A stretch of DNA of 64,000 nt. It comes from Posidoniimonas corsicana (lineage in GTDB: Bacteria > Planctomycetota > Planctomycetia > Pirellulales > Lacipirellulaceae). The notes below the pieces were generated by a model, which saw nothing but the letters and a program-made list of their open reading frames with translations, ran no database searches and was not told the origin of the DNA. Of the stretch, positions 7,816 through 16,171 are shown piece after piece; position 1 is the stretch's first letter, and every line of letters begins with the position of its first letter. The stretch is from assembly GCF_007859765.1 (NCBI RefSeq), contig NZ_SIHJ01000001.1:3265156-3329155 (forward strand), written 5' to 3'. The translations under genes were made by a program, and so were the position numbers.

Positions 7816-8208
7816 TCAATTCAGCCAGGTTTGTACGACTTCCCTGACCGCAGCAAGGTACAAACGCGGATCCATCGGTTTGCTGACGAAGTCCTTGGCG
7901 CCAGCCGCGAGCGCGTCCCGGCGGTCCCCAGGGCTTGTGGATGTCGTAAAAACTACCACGACTACCCAATCGGGCAGAAGGGGCTTGCCGGACGTCGAGA
8001 ACTGGTGGAGCCAATCCGTTCCGTTGCACCGCGGGAGACGCAGGTCGAGCAGCACCAGCGCCGGCGGGTGCTCGGCAATCAGCGGCGTCGCTTCTTGGCA
8101 GGAAATCGCACGCAGCACCTCGGCACGGGGAGCGACCTGGCGCACCGCTTCTGCGGCCAGCTCGAAGTCGAGGTCACAGTCTTCAATGCAGCACACGGTA
8201 TGGGACAT
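7816..8208 (-). CDS. Single-domain response regulator, Rcp1-like
   Basis: 130 residues from the ATG at 8208, directly after the phytochrome stop (8210), so translation is probably coupled. The whole protein is one receiver: CCIEDCDLD (acidic E9/D10), phospho-acceptor D55 (VLLDLRLPRCNG), VVVFTTS with Thr switch, and K110 in the SKP motif. This layout, a lone receiver just behind a bacteriophytochrome, is the arrangement of cyanobacterial Cph1-Rcp1, where the regulator is the kinase's direct partner. No output domain, so it should pass the phosphate on or act by protein contact; the hybrid kinase downstream is the obvious candidate. Confidence 0.92.
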   Translation of the reverse strand: MSHTVCCIEDCDLDFELAAEAVRQVAPRAEVLRAISCQEATPLIAEHPPALVLLDLRLPRCNGTDWLHQFSTSGKPLLPDWVVVVVFTTSTSPGDRRDALAAGAKDFVSKPMDPRLYLAAVREVVQTWLN

Positions 8209-8209
8209 A

Positions 8210-10480
8210 TCACCTGTCCTCCTCCAGCGTGAAAAAGAATGTTGAGCCCTGCCCGTCAATCGACTCGACCCAAATCCTTCCGCCATGGCGACCCACAATC
8301 TTCTTGCAGATTGCCAACCCGGCTCCCGATCCTCCGCCAAACTCCTCCGGCAGGTGCAGCCGGCGGAATATCTGGAAGATCTCTTCACGCATGTGCTCTG
8401 CAACTCCTATTCCGTTATCCCGAACAAAGAACACCGGGGTCGCTCCATTCTCGCTCCCCCCTTCGGCGAGCCGACCAATCTCTACCCGTTTCTCGTCACT
8501 CAGGTTGTACTTGACCGCGTTGGCGATCAGGTTCGTCAGCAACTCACGCACGCAGAGGAAGTCCGCCAGGAACTCGCCCTCGGCCACGACCTCGACCTCT
8601 ATGCCGCTGCGTTCTGACTCCTGGAGGACCATCTCGGCCGCTTCCCGAGCAACCTCCTTCAGCGACACCTTCTCTATTTCCAGGTCGCCCCGCCCGGCAC
8701 GGGACAACCGCAACAGCCCTTGCACCAGTTCGTCCATGCGCGCCGCCAGGCGGCGGAGTGCGGCCAGGCGGCGTTCTACCTCTGGCGTCTTGGATTCGCC
8801 TAGCTCTTCGCTCAGTAGGTACACCGACTGATTGACCCCTCGCAGCGGCTCGCGCAGATCGTGCGAAGCGGCATACGCGAACGAATCGAGATCCGCGTTC
8901 AGCTTCGCCAGCTCTTGGTTAACGCGCGTGAGCTCTGCGGCCCGCAGGCTGAGCAACTCCACCATGCCGCTGCGTAGCTCGCTAGCGACCTCGGTGTCGA
9001 CCTGCGTCCAGTCGCGTGAGTGCCCCCGGACGACCTGCTTCCACTCCTCGAATGAATTTCGCGGAGACAACCGCACACCGCCGTCAACCTCAGCGGCGAC
9101 CTTGCTGGGTTCTCCGGCCCAAGACACTTCTCGCTGAAACTCGTCGCGGAAGAACAGCAGCCACTCCATCTCCGGCGCCGACAACCTCAGAGCCAGGCAT
9201 CCACTGGAGGGACCAAGCTCGTTGCTCGCCAATTCCTGCAGTTCCTCACCGAGCTGGCTGGTAGACCACTGACGAAGGTCGTTGTCGACCCTGCCTTGGA
9301 TCGCCTCGGCAATCCGTTCGACAGCCTCGCGGGGCGGCGTCGATCCTGAGGTGCGGACGCCGCGCTCCGAGCAAACGGCGACTCCGTCCGACTTAAGAGC
9401 CGACAGCAGGTCGGCGGCAATCGCGTCGAGGTTCCCCCACACCGACGGCGCGCCTGCAACCGTCTCCAGGAGTCGATGGTAGTGGCCCCGACGCGCGTCC
9501 CGCTCGCGGTTGACCTGCTCGGCGCGTTTCGCCGTGAGGCAGTTCGCGACAATCAGCCCCATAATCTCCGACGCGGCCCGCTCACTGAACGAAAGGGCTT
9601 TGGGTGAGTAGTGGTGGCAGGCGATCAACCCCCACAGGGCGCCATCGTCCACCAGGGATACCGACATCGACGCCGACACGCCCATGTTCTGCAGGTACTC
9701 TACGTGGACGGGCGAGACCGCGCGATGGCAGCAGTAGCTGAGGTCGAGCGGCCGCTGGGACTCGGCGTCGCACCTCGGCAGGATCGGCGCCGGCGACGCG
9801 GTCAGGTCGGCGATGCCACGCACCGTGTTGAGCACGTAGAGCTTGCGAGCCTGTTGCGGGATATCGGTGGCCGGGTAGTGCAGCCCTAGGAACGACTCCA
9901 ACCCCTCTTTCGCCGCCTCCCCGACGACCTCGCCGTGGCCATCGCTCGAGAAGCGGTAGATCATCACGCGGTCGAAGCCTGTCAGCGATCGTACCTGTTC
10001 CGCCGCGACCCTTAGCAGCTGCGTGAAGTCGCCACAACGCTGCAGGTGTTGGTTGGCCAGGTTCACCTGGAGTGGCAGCCCGAGCTGGCTGTTCTGGCCA
10101 GACTGCGCGGCTACCTCAGGGCTCTCGACCTCGACAAACAGCACGCCCTGGTGCACGTGCACCGCGGCAGTAAAGGCGTCACTCGCGGATGCCTGACGCC
10201 AACTGAGGCGCATGGGCCGCACCACAGCGCGGACGGAGGCCGCCGCTTCGGCCAGTCGCAGGGAAGACTCCTCGTCGAACAGGTCGCTTACGGCGGCGCC
10301 GACGTTAGGTTCGGCGCCCAGCCACTGGCCGATATTGGCCGAGTAGTGCGCCAGCCTGAGGGTCTGGATCTCAAACGCAATCAGGCCGCCGTGCGGCTGG
10401 ATGCCCCCGGCGAGATGGATTGGTTCGCGATCGCAGTTCGTTAGGTCCGCGACCGCGCTTGGCGTCCTGGCTGATTCCAC
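8210..10480 (-). CDS. bphP: Bacteriophytochrome histidine kinase
   Basis: Red/far-red photoreceptor kinase using biliverdin. 756 residues from a GTG at 10480, three bases after the heme oxygenase stop. PAS domain: NCDREPIHLAGGIQPHG gives C16, the thioether site for biliverdin in bacterial phytochromes (compare D. radiodurans C24). GAF domain (about 140-315): PATDIP at 203-208 with D207, and CCH with H252; H290 matches the second chromophore His. PHY domain (about 325-505) has the tongue motif PRNSF (473-477). Then a coiled coil, HisKA H540 (ASHDLREPL), and HATPase boxes LIANAVKYN, RDNGIGV and GGGSGAGLAICKK. All photochemistry and kinase residues I can place are intact. Soluble cytosolic protein. 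Sits between its chromophore-making enzyme and its regulator. Confidence 0.96.
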   Translation of the reverse strand: MESARTPSAVADLTNCDREPIHLAGGIQPHGGLIAFEIQTLRLAHYSANIGQWLGAEPNVGAAVSDLFDEESSLRLAEAAASVRAVVRPMRLSWRQASASDAFTAAVHVHQGVLFVEVESPEVAAQSGQNSQLGLPLQVNLANQHLQRCGDFTQLLRVAAEQVRSLTGFDRVMIYRFSSDGHGEVVGEAAKEGLESFLGLHYPATDIPQQARKLYVLNTVRGIADLTASPAPILPRCDAESQRPLDLSYCCHRAVSPVHVEYLQNMGVSASMSVSLVDDGALWGLIACHHYSPKALSFSERAASEIMGLIVANCLTAKRAEQVNRERDARRGHYHRLLETVAGAPSVWGNLDAIAADLLSALKSDGVAVCSERGVRTSGSTPPREAVERIAEAIQGRVDNDLRQWSTSQLGEELQELASNELGPSSGCLALRLSAPEMEWLLFFRDEFQREVSWAGEPSKVAAEVDGGVRLSPRNSFEEWKQVVRGHSRDWTQVDTEVASELRSGMVELLSLRAAELTRVNQELAKLNADLDSFAYAASHDLREPLRGVNQSVYLLSEELGESKTPEVERRLAALRRLAARMDELVQGLLRLSRAGRGDLEIEKVSLKEVAREAAEMVLQESERSGIEVEVVAEGEFLADFLCVRELLTNLIANAVKYNLSDEKRVEIGRLAEGGSENGATPVFFVRDNGIGVAEHMREEIFQIFRRLHLPEEFGGGSGAGLAICKKIVGRHGGRIWVESIDGQGSTFFFTLEEDR

Positions 10481-10483
10481 TTC

Positions 10484-11116
10484 CTATCGGGTCTCCAGGT
10501 GTTCCGTGAAGTAGGAGAACATCTGGTTGGCCGACTCGACGGCGCAACGGGTCTCGCCTGGGCCGAACAACACCGTATCGAGCCACTCCCGCGTAGCCCG
10601 CCAGTGCTGGCCGCGGTCGATCCCCGGCCCCGCAAGAAATCGGCGCCCGGCCTCGCCCGAGATTCCCAGCGAGGCCTCAGCCAAGCGTCCGAGCACCGCG
10701 CCCCCGTTGAGCGATCCCTCCAGCACGTAAACCACCCCAGCGGCGGCTGCCGGCGAACCGATCCACGTGACTTCGCTCGGCGACGCTGACCGCCAACTCC
10801 ACTCTGGCGGACGGCTGCCCCGACCGGTCAGCCAGCCGTCAACTGTGCGGAGGTCTTCCTCCAGCCATTGCACCATCTGCGGAGCGGCAAACCGATCCAT
10901 GTCACGCGCGAGCGTCGGCGCAAGCCGCCCGACAGCGTTAGCGACGATGACGCTGTACCGAGCAAGAAACTCTCGGTAGCTGGCGAGATCAGAGAAGAAT
11001 CGCCGCCAGTCGATCGACTGCTCGACCCGGAGGTGTGCTGCGGCCGTCCCGGAACGCAACTGCGCTGAAGCCCTCTCGAAGAGGATAGCGCACGGCACTG
11101 GCGGGTTCGTAGACAA
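10484..11116 (-). CDS. bphO: Biliverdin-producing heme oxygenase
   Basis: Cleaves heme to biliverdin, CO and iron, supplying the phytochrome chromophore. 210 residues if the TTG at 11116 is used; a GTG at 11098 (residue 7) is an alternative, and neither has a strong ribosome site. H28 (RSGTAAAHLRVEQ) fits the proximal heme ligand and YVLEGSLNGGAVLG is the distal helix glycine-rich motif of the BphO type. The stop overlaps almost directly with the bphP start, so this is the first gene of a four-gene operon. A sigma70-like promoter is visible about 100 bases upstream. Confidence 0.92.
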   Translation of the reverse strand: MSTNPPVPCAILFERASAQLRSGTAAAHLRVEQSIDWRRFFSDLASYREFLARYSVIVANAVGRLAPTLARDMDRFAAPQMVQWLEEDLRTVDGWLTGRGSRPPEWSWRSASPSEVTWIGSPAAAAGVVYVLEGSLNGGAVLGRLAEASLGISGEAGRRFLAGPGIDRGQHWRATREWLDTVLFGPGETRCAVESANQMFSYFTEHLETR

Positions 11117-11214
11117 CCGGGAGGCCTTCTCAAATTCAGTGGGAAACAGTACTGAGTCTGAGTCGGGCTGCCATAGGCCGACGATCGCGCAACAGTAAGG
11201 AAATCTGGTTCTCT

Positions 11215-11242
11215 ATTATCCAGTCTGGTCGGGGCGCGTCAA
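11215..11242 (-). promoter_or_regulatory. Promoter of the bacteriophytochrome operon
   Basis: Read on the minus strand: TTGACG (11242-11237), 16 bases, GATAAT (11220-11215). This matches 5/6 positions at each hexamer and sits about 100 bases before the bphO start. A transcript would start near 11208, leaving a leader of about 90 bases. Confidence 0.6.
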
Positions 11243-11336
11243 CAAGGCGGCCGACCGCTAGCGGGCGAAATCCCCGAGATCCGGGTCCCAGCACGCGGCG
11301 ACAATAAGTCCGCCGTCAGCCAGATAAGAACCCAAG

Positions 11337-11698
11337 TGGAGGCGGCGGGAATCGAACCCGCGTCCCGCAATAGTTCCACGTGAGCGTCTACGTGCATAGT
11401 CGGCGGGTTTGATTTCGCGCTAGGGGCGCCTCGCCGACAGGGCTCCCCAAACGCTAGCCGAGAACTTTGTTTAACCGCGGGCGTGCTCAGCAGTGACCCG
11501 CGGCGGTCCGGAGGGGGTAATACGAGTCGTCAGCCGATTCCGGCGACCAACTGGGACTCGGGCAGCCTATTTCTAGGCAGCCAAAGCGTAGTTACCTTCG
11601 GCAATTGAAGGTTTTAATCGGCTTTTTACGTGGGCCACCGATCAACCACGGCACGCAACTGCACGCTTCTGCTATCCGGTCGAACCCAGTTCGCCCCC
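11337..11698 (-). ncRNA. ssrA: tmRNA
   Basis: Transfer-messenger RNA that rescues stalled ribosomes, 362 bases. The 5' end GGGGGCG (from 11698) pairs with the 3' end CGCCTCC (one G-U), followed by discriminator A; CCA is not encoded. The T-arm GCGGG-TTCGATT-CCCGC lies near the 3' end. The tag frame begins at 11602 with GCC and reads AEGNYALAA, stop at 11573-11575, matching the usual A...ALAA form with the terminal Ala-Ala degradation signal. The stop is followed by a strong short hairpin (CTAGAAATAG region) and pseudoknot-like G/C tracts. Sits between bphO and tRNA-Val. Confidence 0.95.
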
Positions 11699-11798
11699 GA
11701 TTGCATAACGCGATCTTCCATTGTATTCGACCATCCACTGGCGGGGTAGCAGTCAAAATCCGTGCGGCCAGGTCCCGCTCCCCAACGGGCGGGCTCAA

Positions 11799-11828
11799 TT
11801 GACACTGGTGTGGGACCGAAACTATCCT
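11799..11828 (+). promoter_or_regulatory. Promoter of tRNA-Val
   Basis: TTGACA (11799-11804), 18 bases, TATCCT (11823-11828). The predicted start, about 11835, is a few bases ahead of the tRNA 5' end at 11841. Confidence 0.65.
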
Positions 11829-11840
11829 TGAGCGTTCCGC

Positions 11841-11916
<76 letters not shown>

Positions 11917-12018
11917 TTGGCAATCAGCGCAGGGAATGCTAGACACCTGGGACGCCGCTTCCACGCCGGCCTTCAGACGCCGGTCTCGCCCGCCTGCCCA
12001 CCTTGGAGTTCCTGCTAG

Positions 12019-12732
12019 ATGCGCTGCCTGCCGATTCTCTTCGTGATCCTCGCGTGGACGACACAGCTCGCCGCCGCTGTGCCCGAGGGGTATACGCCGC
12101 TGTTTAACGGCAAGGATCTTTCCGGCTGGCGGGGCATGGAACAGGTCGATCCAACCGTCTACCGGCAGCTGTCCGCGGAAGAAAAGCAGGCTCGCCAGAA
12201 GAAGGCCGACGCCGACCTGGCCGAACACTGGCGGGTCGAGAACGGCGAGATTGTCAACGACGGCCACGGTGTATTCTGCACGACCGTGAAAGACTACGGC
12301 GATTTCGAACTGCTGGTCGACTGGCGGATGGTCGACCCCCACACGGACAGTGGTGTCTACCTGCGGGGTTGCCCGCAGGTCCAGATCTGGGACCCGAACG
12401 ATCCGAGCAAGAAGGTCCACGGCGGACACCTAGGCTCGGGGGGGCTCTGGAACAACAACCCCGGCTCCCCGGGAAAGGACCCGAAGGTGCTTGCTGACCG
12501 GCCCGTCGGCGAGTGGAACACCTTCCGCATCCGCATCGTCGGCGACAAGGTGACCGTCCACCTCAACGACATCCTCGTCGTTGACGACGCGGTGATGCAC
12601 AACTTCTGGAACCGCGACAAGAAGCTCTACGAGCAAGGGCCGATCCAGCTTCAGACCCACGGCGGTGAGATGCGGTTCCGGAACATCTACCTCCGGGCGA
12701 TCGCGCCGGAGTCTCCCAAGGCCAAGCGGTAG
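12019..12732 (+). CDS. Secreted DUF1080 / 3-keto-disaccharide hydrolase-domain protein
   Basis: 237 residues, ATG at 12019 with GGAG about 11 bases upstream. A Sec signal peptide (MRCLPILFVILAWTTQLAAAV) is followed by the domain's opening signature EGYTPLFNGKDLSGW, then WRVENGEIVNDGHGVF, FELLVDWRM, SGVYLRG and VQIWDP, all typical of this concanavalin-like fold that is abundant in planctomycetes. Members act on oligosaccharides in the periplasm or at the surface; the exact substrate cannot be read here. Its last 46 bases overlap the 3' end of the convergent endonuclease gene. Confidence 0.9.
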   Translation: MRCLPILFVILAWTTQLAAAVPEGYTPLFNGKDLSGWRGMEQVDPTVYRQLSAEEKQARQKKADADLAEHWRVENGEIVNDGHGVFCTTVKDYGDFELLVDWRMVDPHTDSGVYLRGCPQVQIWDPNDPSKKVHGGHLGSGGLWNNNPGSPGKDPKVLADRPVGEWNTFRIRIVGDKVTVHLNDILVVDDAVMHNFWNRDKKLYEQGPIQLQTHGGEMRFRNIYLRAIAPESPKAKR

Positions 12733-14483
12733 CGACTGGTCAGGGCAGCCGCTAGCAGGCTCGCCCACAGGGTTACTGCCACGGGTTCCGGCGCCACACT
12801 CGCGGGTGAGGCTGTCGCGGACGAAGCCCCGAAGTTGGCCCTCCAAGTGACGTAGTCTTGCTGGCTGAACTCGACATTCAGCCCGTCCCGCCACACGGTG
12901 TAGTCTGCGGCGTCGACCGAGCCGTCTCCGTTGAAGTCGCCCTGCAGGCTATCGCCACCCACCTTGGCGCTGAGCGTGAGCATGAGCACTTGGGACTGGT
13001 CGCCGGGAAGGTCCTCCCCCGAAAGCGTCAGCTGGAACGACGAGGTGAAGTCTCCGCTCATCGACGTATCGATCAACGCGTCAATGGAGGCGCCCTGTCC
13101 CTGCGGCAGGCCGGTGAATAGTGAATCGCCTAGCTGCAACTGCTCAGTGTCCCCGGAACCGATGACCGAATCGAGTTCGAGAACCGAGGCGAACCCAGGC
13201 CCGCCGGCGCCGGCGTAGTTGAACAGGTCGACAACAGGCGCCGAAATGGTCCCGGCGCCGAAAGCCAGCTCGCCGAGGTCAATGGATAGCTCAGCAACAA
13301 TCGAGTCGGACGCGAAGGAGGCCACCGGGTGCTCAACGACCGTGTACTCGAGGGCGATCACGTCGTCGGCGTCCATCGCCCCAAACGACATACCCGCGCC
13401 GCTGGTTACGTCGAGGTTGTCGATGACTACCTGCCCGAGGTATTCGCCGGGGGTCGCCGATGACGCGTCGATCCCAACCGCGATTTGCGTCGAGTCAATC
13501 TGACCGGTGCGGAACGCGTTGAACCCTCCCGCGAGGAAACTACTCGCGGCGCCCGACACCGTTGCTGAGAAGTACGTCCCGTCGAGGCCACTCTTCGTGA
13601 GCGTCACGTCTTGCGTTTGAGGGGCCGCACCGCCGACGTAGACCCTGCCGAGATCAAGCTGCAACGATGAACCCCCATCGCCACCCAGAACGCCGCCCTG
13701 CAGCGCGATCTGGCTGTCGTTTGCCTGGCCCACGAACACGCTCCACACGTACTCGGGCCGGTCGATAAACGGGTTGCGATTCCCCTGGTACCCGTACACA
13801 AGCTGATTCCGCCGGCGTTCGAACTCGTCTGGTGGCGCCGCGAAGTGCCACTCGATCAATCGGCTCAGGTCGCCCAGTTGATCGCCGCCCGGGTTCCCGG
13901 ACGCCAGCTCCAGATCAGTAGTAGAGAAGTCGCTGCCGTCGTAACGGACGGTCATGTAGAACTCCTGCCGCGCGATCATGCCGGCGTCAGCGTCGCCCGG
14001 GTACCACTTGGTTCCGCCATCGTTGACAAATCCGTACTCCTGACCGAAGGCGCCTCCGAAGTTCAGGCTCGCCCGATCGGCGTTGATCTGCGGGTCCGAA
14101 GGGCGATGCTGATGGAGATCGCTGTTGTCGGGCCCCGACGAGCCGACCCCCCTACTCCGCGGCCAGGTGTGCTCGCGGTTCCACGAGGCGCCGTTGTCCC
14201 ACCCCGGAATGCTGCCGCCGATGCCAGACAGGTCGAGCGACGACCGGTCGTACACCAGCAGAATGTGGCCAGGGTTATCGGGGTCTTCGTCCGTTACCTG
14301 CAGCGCCGTCCTCAATCCGCCGTAGCCCAGGTCGGTATGCCCGTCGATGATATCGTGCAGCTGGTTCTTCAGCTCAACCCCGACGCCCGTCGCTGATGAG
14401 TAGTAGCCGACGGGCGGATCGTACTCCGCGGCCGCGTCAGCCGCAGAAACCAGTAGCAGGAAGGTTGCAAAGTATCGAGTCAT
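12687..14483 (-). CDS. Secreted endonuclease I with dockerin-like and PEP-CTERM tail
   Basis: 598 residues from the ATG at 14483 (signal MTRYFATFLLLVSAADAAAE); the frame is open further upstream but overlaps the preceding gene. EndA-type nuclease domain, residues about 20-280: WNREHTWPRSRG with the catalytic His, DLHQHRPSDPQINADR, and QGNRNPFIDRPEYVW. It should cut DNA or RNA outside the cytoplasm. A beta-rich middle region follows, then a dockerin-type calcium loop (GDFNGDGSVDAADYTVWRDG) and a PEP-CTERM sorting tail (APEPVAVTLWASLL...RR). It starts 7 bp after the stop of a second nuclease gene, so the two form an operon. The 3' end overlaps the convergent DUF1080 gene by 46 bases. Confidence 0.92.
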   Translation of the reverse strand: MTRYFATFLLLVSAADAAAEYDPPVGYYSSATGVGVELKNQLHDIIDGHTDLGYGGLRTALQVTDEDPDNPGHILLVYDRSSLDLSGIGGSIPGWDNGASWNREHTWPRSRGVGSSGPDNSDLHQHRPSDPQINADRASLNFGGAFGQEYGFVNDGGTKWYPGDADAGMIARQEFYMTVRYDGSDFSTTDLELASGNPGGDQLGDLSRLIEWHFAAPPDEFERRRNQLVYGYQGNRNPFIDRPEYVWSVFVGQANDSQIALQGGVLGGDGGSSLQLDLGRVYVGGAAPQTQDVTLTKSGLDGTYFSATVSGAASSFLAGGFNAFRTGQIDSTQIAVGIDASSATPGEYLGQVVIDNLDVTSGAGMSFGAMDADDVIALEYTVVEHPVASFASDSIVAELSIDLGELAFGAGTISAPVVDLFNYAGAGGPGFASVLELDSVIGSGDTEQLQLGDSLFTGLPQGQGASIDALIDTSMSGDFTSSFQLTLSGEDLPGDQSQVLMLTLSAKVGGDSLQGDFNGDGSVDAADYTVWRDGLNVEFSQQDYVTWRANFGASSATASPASVAPEPVAVTLWASLLAAALTSRYRLALGDSGAIARR

Positions 14484-14490
14484 AAAGGTC

Positions 14491-16089
14491 TCAATCTCGG
14501 CGGCCAGACCACCACCGCCGCGGCGCCGACCACCCCAACGCAGTGAATACCAGTAGCATGGCGGCAGGCTCCGGTGCGGCCGAGCCGCCGACCCCACCCG
14601 CGGACTGGCCAAAGTTGGCCCGCCACGTGAGGTAGTCCGACTGCACGTAGTCAACGCCCAGCCCATCCCGCCACACGGTGTAGTCTGCTGCGTCGACAAC
14701 CCCACTTCCGTCGAAGTCCCCGGCCAGCCCAGCAGCAATCACCTCGAAACTAATCGGCAGCTCGACCAGGGCATTCGCCGCCCCCTGACTGGCTGTCGTC
14801 ACGGATAGCAGTCCGCTCCGCATGCCGGGAACACTCGTGTCCAGCGCGACCGAAATAGTGTCTCCCCCCGATAACGCTAACACGCTCCCCGACGCCTGGC
14901 CGCTGAGGTCGCCCGAAACGCTCAGCTCATAGTCGAGTTCGTCGGCGCCGACAGCGACCAAGACTTCGGCCGCATTGCGAACCGTGACATCTAGGGTGAA
15001 CGGCTCGCCGACCGCAAGCGTCTCCGGAACCGGGGCGGTGAGCACCTCGAGCACCGCGGGCAGCTGGTAGTCTGCCACCACCGGCAAGTGATCGCTAAAG
15101 TCGTGCAGGGCGTTCAAGACGTCGGCCGTTTGCGTTCGACCGACGAACGTATTGTTGATGCGAGTGTTCCACGAGACGCCGTCATTCCCAAACGCCTGGT
15201 AGGAATGCTCGAGCGACTCCAGACCAACCGAAGTAGGCCCCAGGTAGCTGAGCCCCTCCCCGTCGAGGAGTGGTGACGTCACGAGCTGCAGGTCAAACCG
15301 ATCGTCCATGCCGCCAGTGGCGCCCTCGTCAGACAGGAACGATGTGCGTGTCGACTGCGTCATGTGCACCGCTACGGACGAGTTTGGCCAAGCCCCTAAC
15401 GCTAGCGGATCTGAGAAGCCGGGCGACCCGGAATCGGTTAGGGCGTCGAAAGCGGCCTCGGAACTGGAGCCGATATTCATGTCGCCCAGCGCGACCGCAT
15501 TCACGTTCGGACCGAGCGACGCGAGGTTGCCCACCAGGTTCGACGCCTCGGTTGCTCTGGTGGCGTTGTCGGCGCTGGAAGAGCCAGCCTTTAAGTGCGC
15601 ATTGTAGAGGTAGAGTTGCTCGCCGGCGTAGGACAGCAGCGAAAACTCTGCGCGCTGCGCGGCGCGTGGCCCTCCTGTAGGAATATTGGAGGAACTACTT
15701 AAGCCAACCGTAGCCGAGTCGAATACGACCCCGAGCCGATCGACCCCGAAGCCGAGCACGCTGGCTTGGTAGGAGCTGACGCCGAATAGCGAGTTCAGGG
15801 CCTCGGCTACGCGGGATGAAGTGGAGTCGTTTAATGAGAAGGTCGTCTGCTCCTGCAGAGCGAGAATGTCAGGCCGCTTGGCGACGCCGTTCCGCGGAGT
15901 GTCGGAGATGGCCTGAACAATGATCGAGAGGTCGTCGAGGTCTGACTGAGAGAACGGCTTGTCGAGCGTGTTGTAGTTGACCACTCTCAACTGTGCACAC
16001 GCGGAGTATGCCATTCCCGCAACCAGCGCATATCCGATCGCGAAGCTGGCAAGTTGTCCACTCGTCGACTGGGGAGAAGTCACTCGCAT
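14491..16089 (-). CDS. Secreted endonuclease/exonuclease/phosphatase-family protein, PEP-CTERM
   Basis: 532 residues from the ATG at 16089, which opens a signal peptide (MRVTSPQSTSGQ...GMAYSACAQ). An ATG at 16143 is in frame but would place a 31-base palindrome inside the coding region. DNase I-like fold (residues about 30-340) with the full catalytic set: LALQEQTTF (Glu), LYNAHLKAG (His), ALGDMNIG (Asp, Asn) and FSDHLPVVADY (Asp-His). A beta-sandwich, a dockerin-like loop (GDFDGSGVVDAADYTVWRDG) and a PEP-CTERM tail (APEPAAMLLVFTALG...RR) follow. With the adjacent endonuclease I it suggests breakdown of extracellular DNA at the cell surface; a phospholipase or phosphatase role cannot be excluded. 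Confidence 0.88.
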   Translation of the reverse strand: MRVTSPQSTSGQLASFAIGYALVAGMAYSACAQLRVVNYNTLDKPFSQSDLDDLSIIVQAISDTPRNGVAKRPDILALQEQTTFSLNDSTSSRVAEALNSLFGVSSYQASVLGFGVDRLGVVFDSATVGLSSSSNIPTGGPRAAQRAEFSLLSYAGEQLYLYNAHLKAGSSSADNATRATEASNLVGNLASLGPNVNAVALGDMNIGSSSEAAFDALTDSGSPGFSDPLALGAWPNSSVAVHMTQSTRTSFLSDEGATGGMDDRFDLQLVTSPLLDGEGLSYLGPTSVGLESLEHSYQAFGNDGVSWNTRINNTFVGRTQTADVLNALHDFSDHLPVVADYQLPAVLEVLTAPVPETLAVGEPFTLDVTVRNAAEVLVAVGADELDYELSVSGDLSGQASGSVLALSGGDTISVALDTSVPGMRSGLLSVTTASQGAANALVELPISFEVIAAGLAGDFDGSGVVDAADYTVWRDGLGVDYVQSDYLTWRANFGQSAGGVGGSAAPEPAAMLLVFTALGWSAPRRWWSGRRD

Positions 16090-16099
16090 GGCAACAATT

Positions 16100-16130
16100 C
16101 GCCCCACCGGAACCGGGTTCCGGTGGGGCG
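16100..16130 (-). terminator. Palindrome between PEP-CTERM genes, terminator-like
   Basis: Perfect 15-base inverted repeat (16100-16114 with 16116-16130) around a single base. It lies 42 bases past the stop of the PEP-CTERM gene and ends 10 bases before the start codon of the nuclease gene. There is no T-run. It may end the upstream transcript or mask the GGGGCGA that would serve as ribosome site for the nuclease gene. Confidence 0.55.
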
Positions 16131-16171
16131 ATGAATCCCTCATCTATCGTTAGTCCGCGGCCAGCCCGGCA

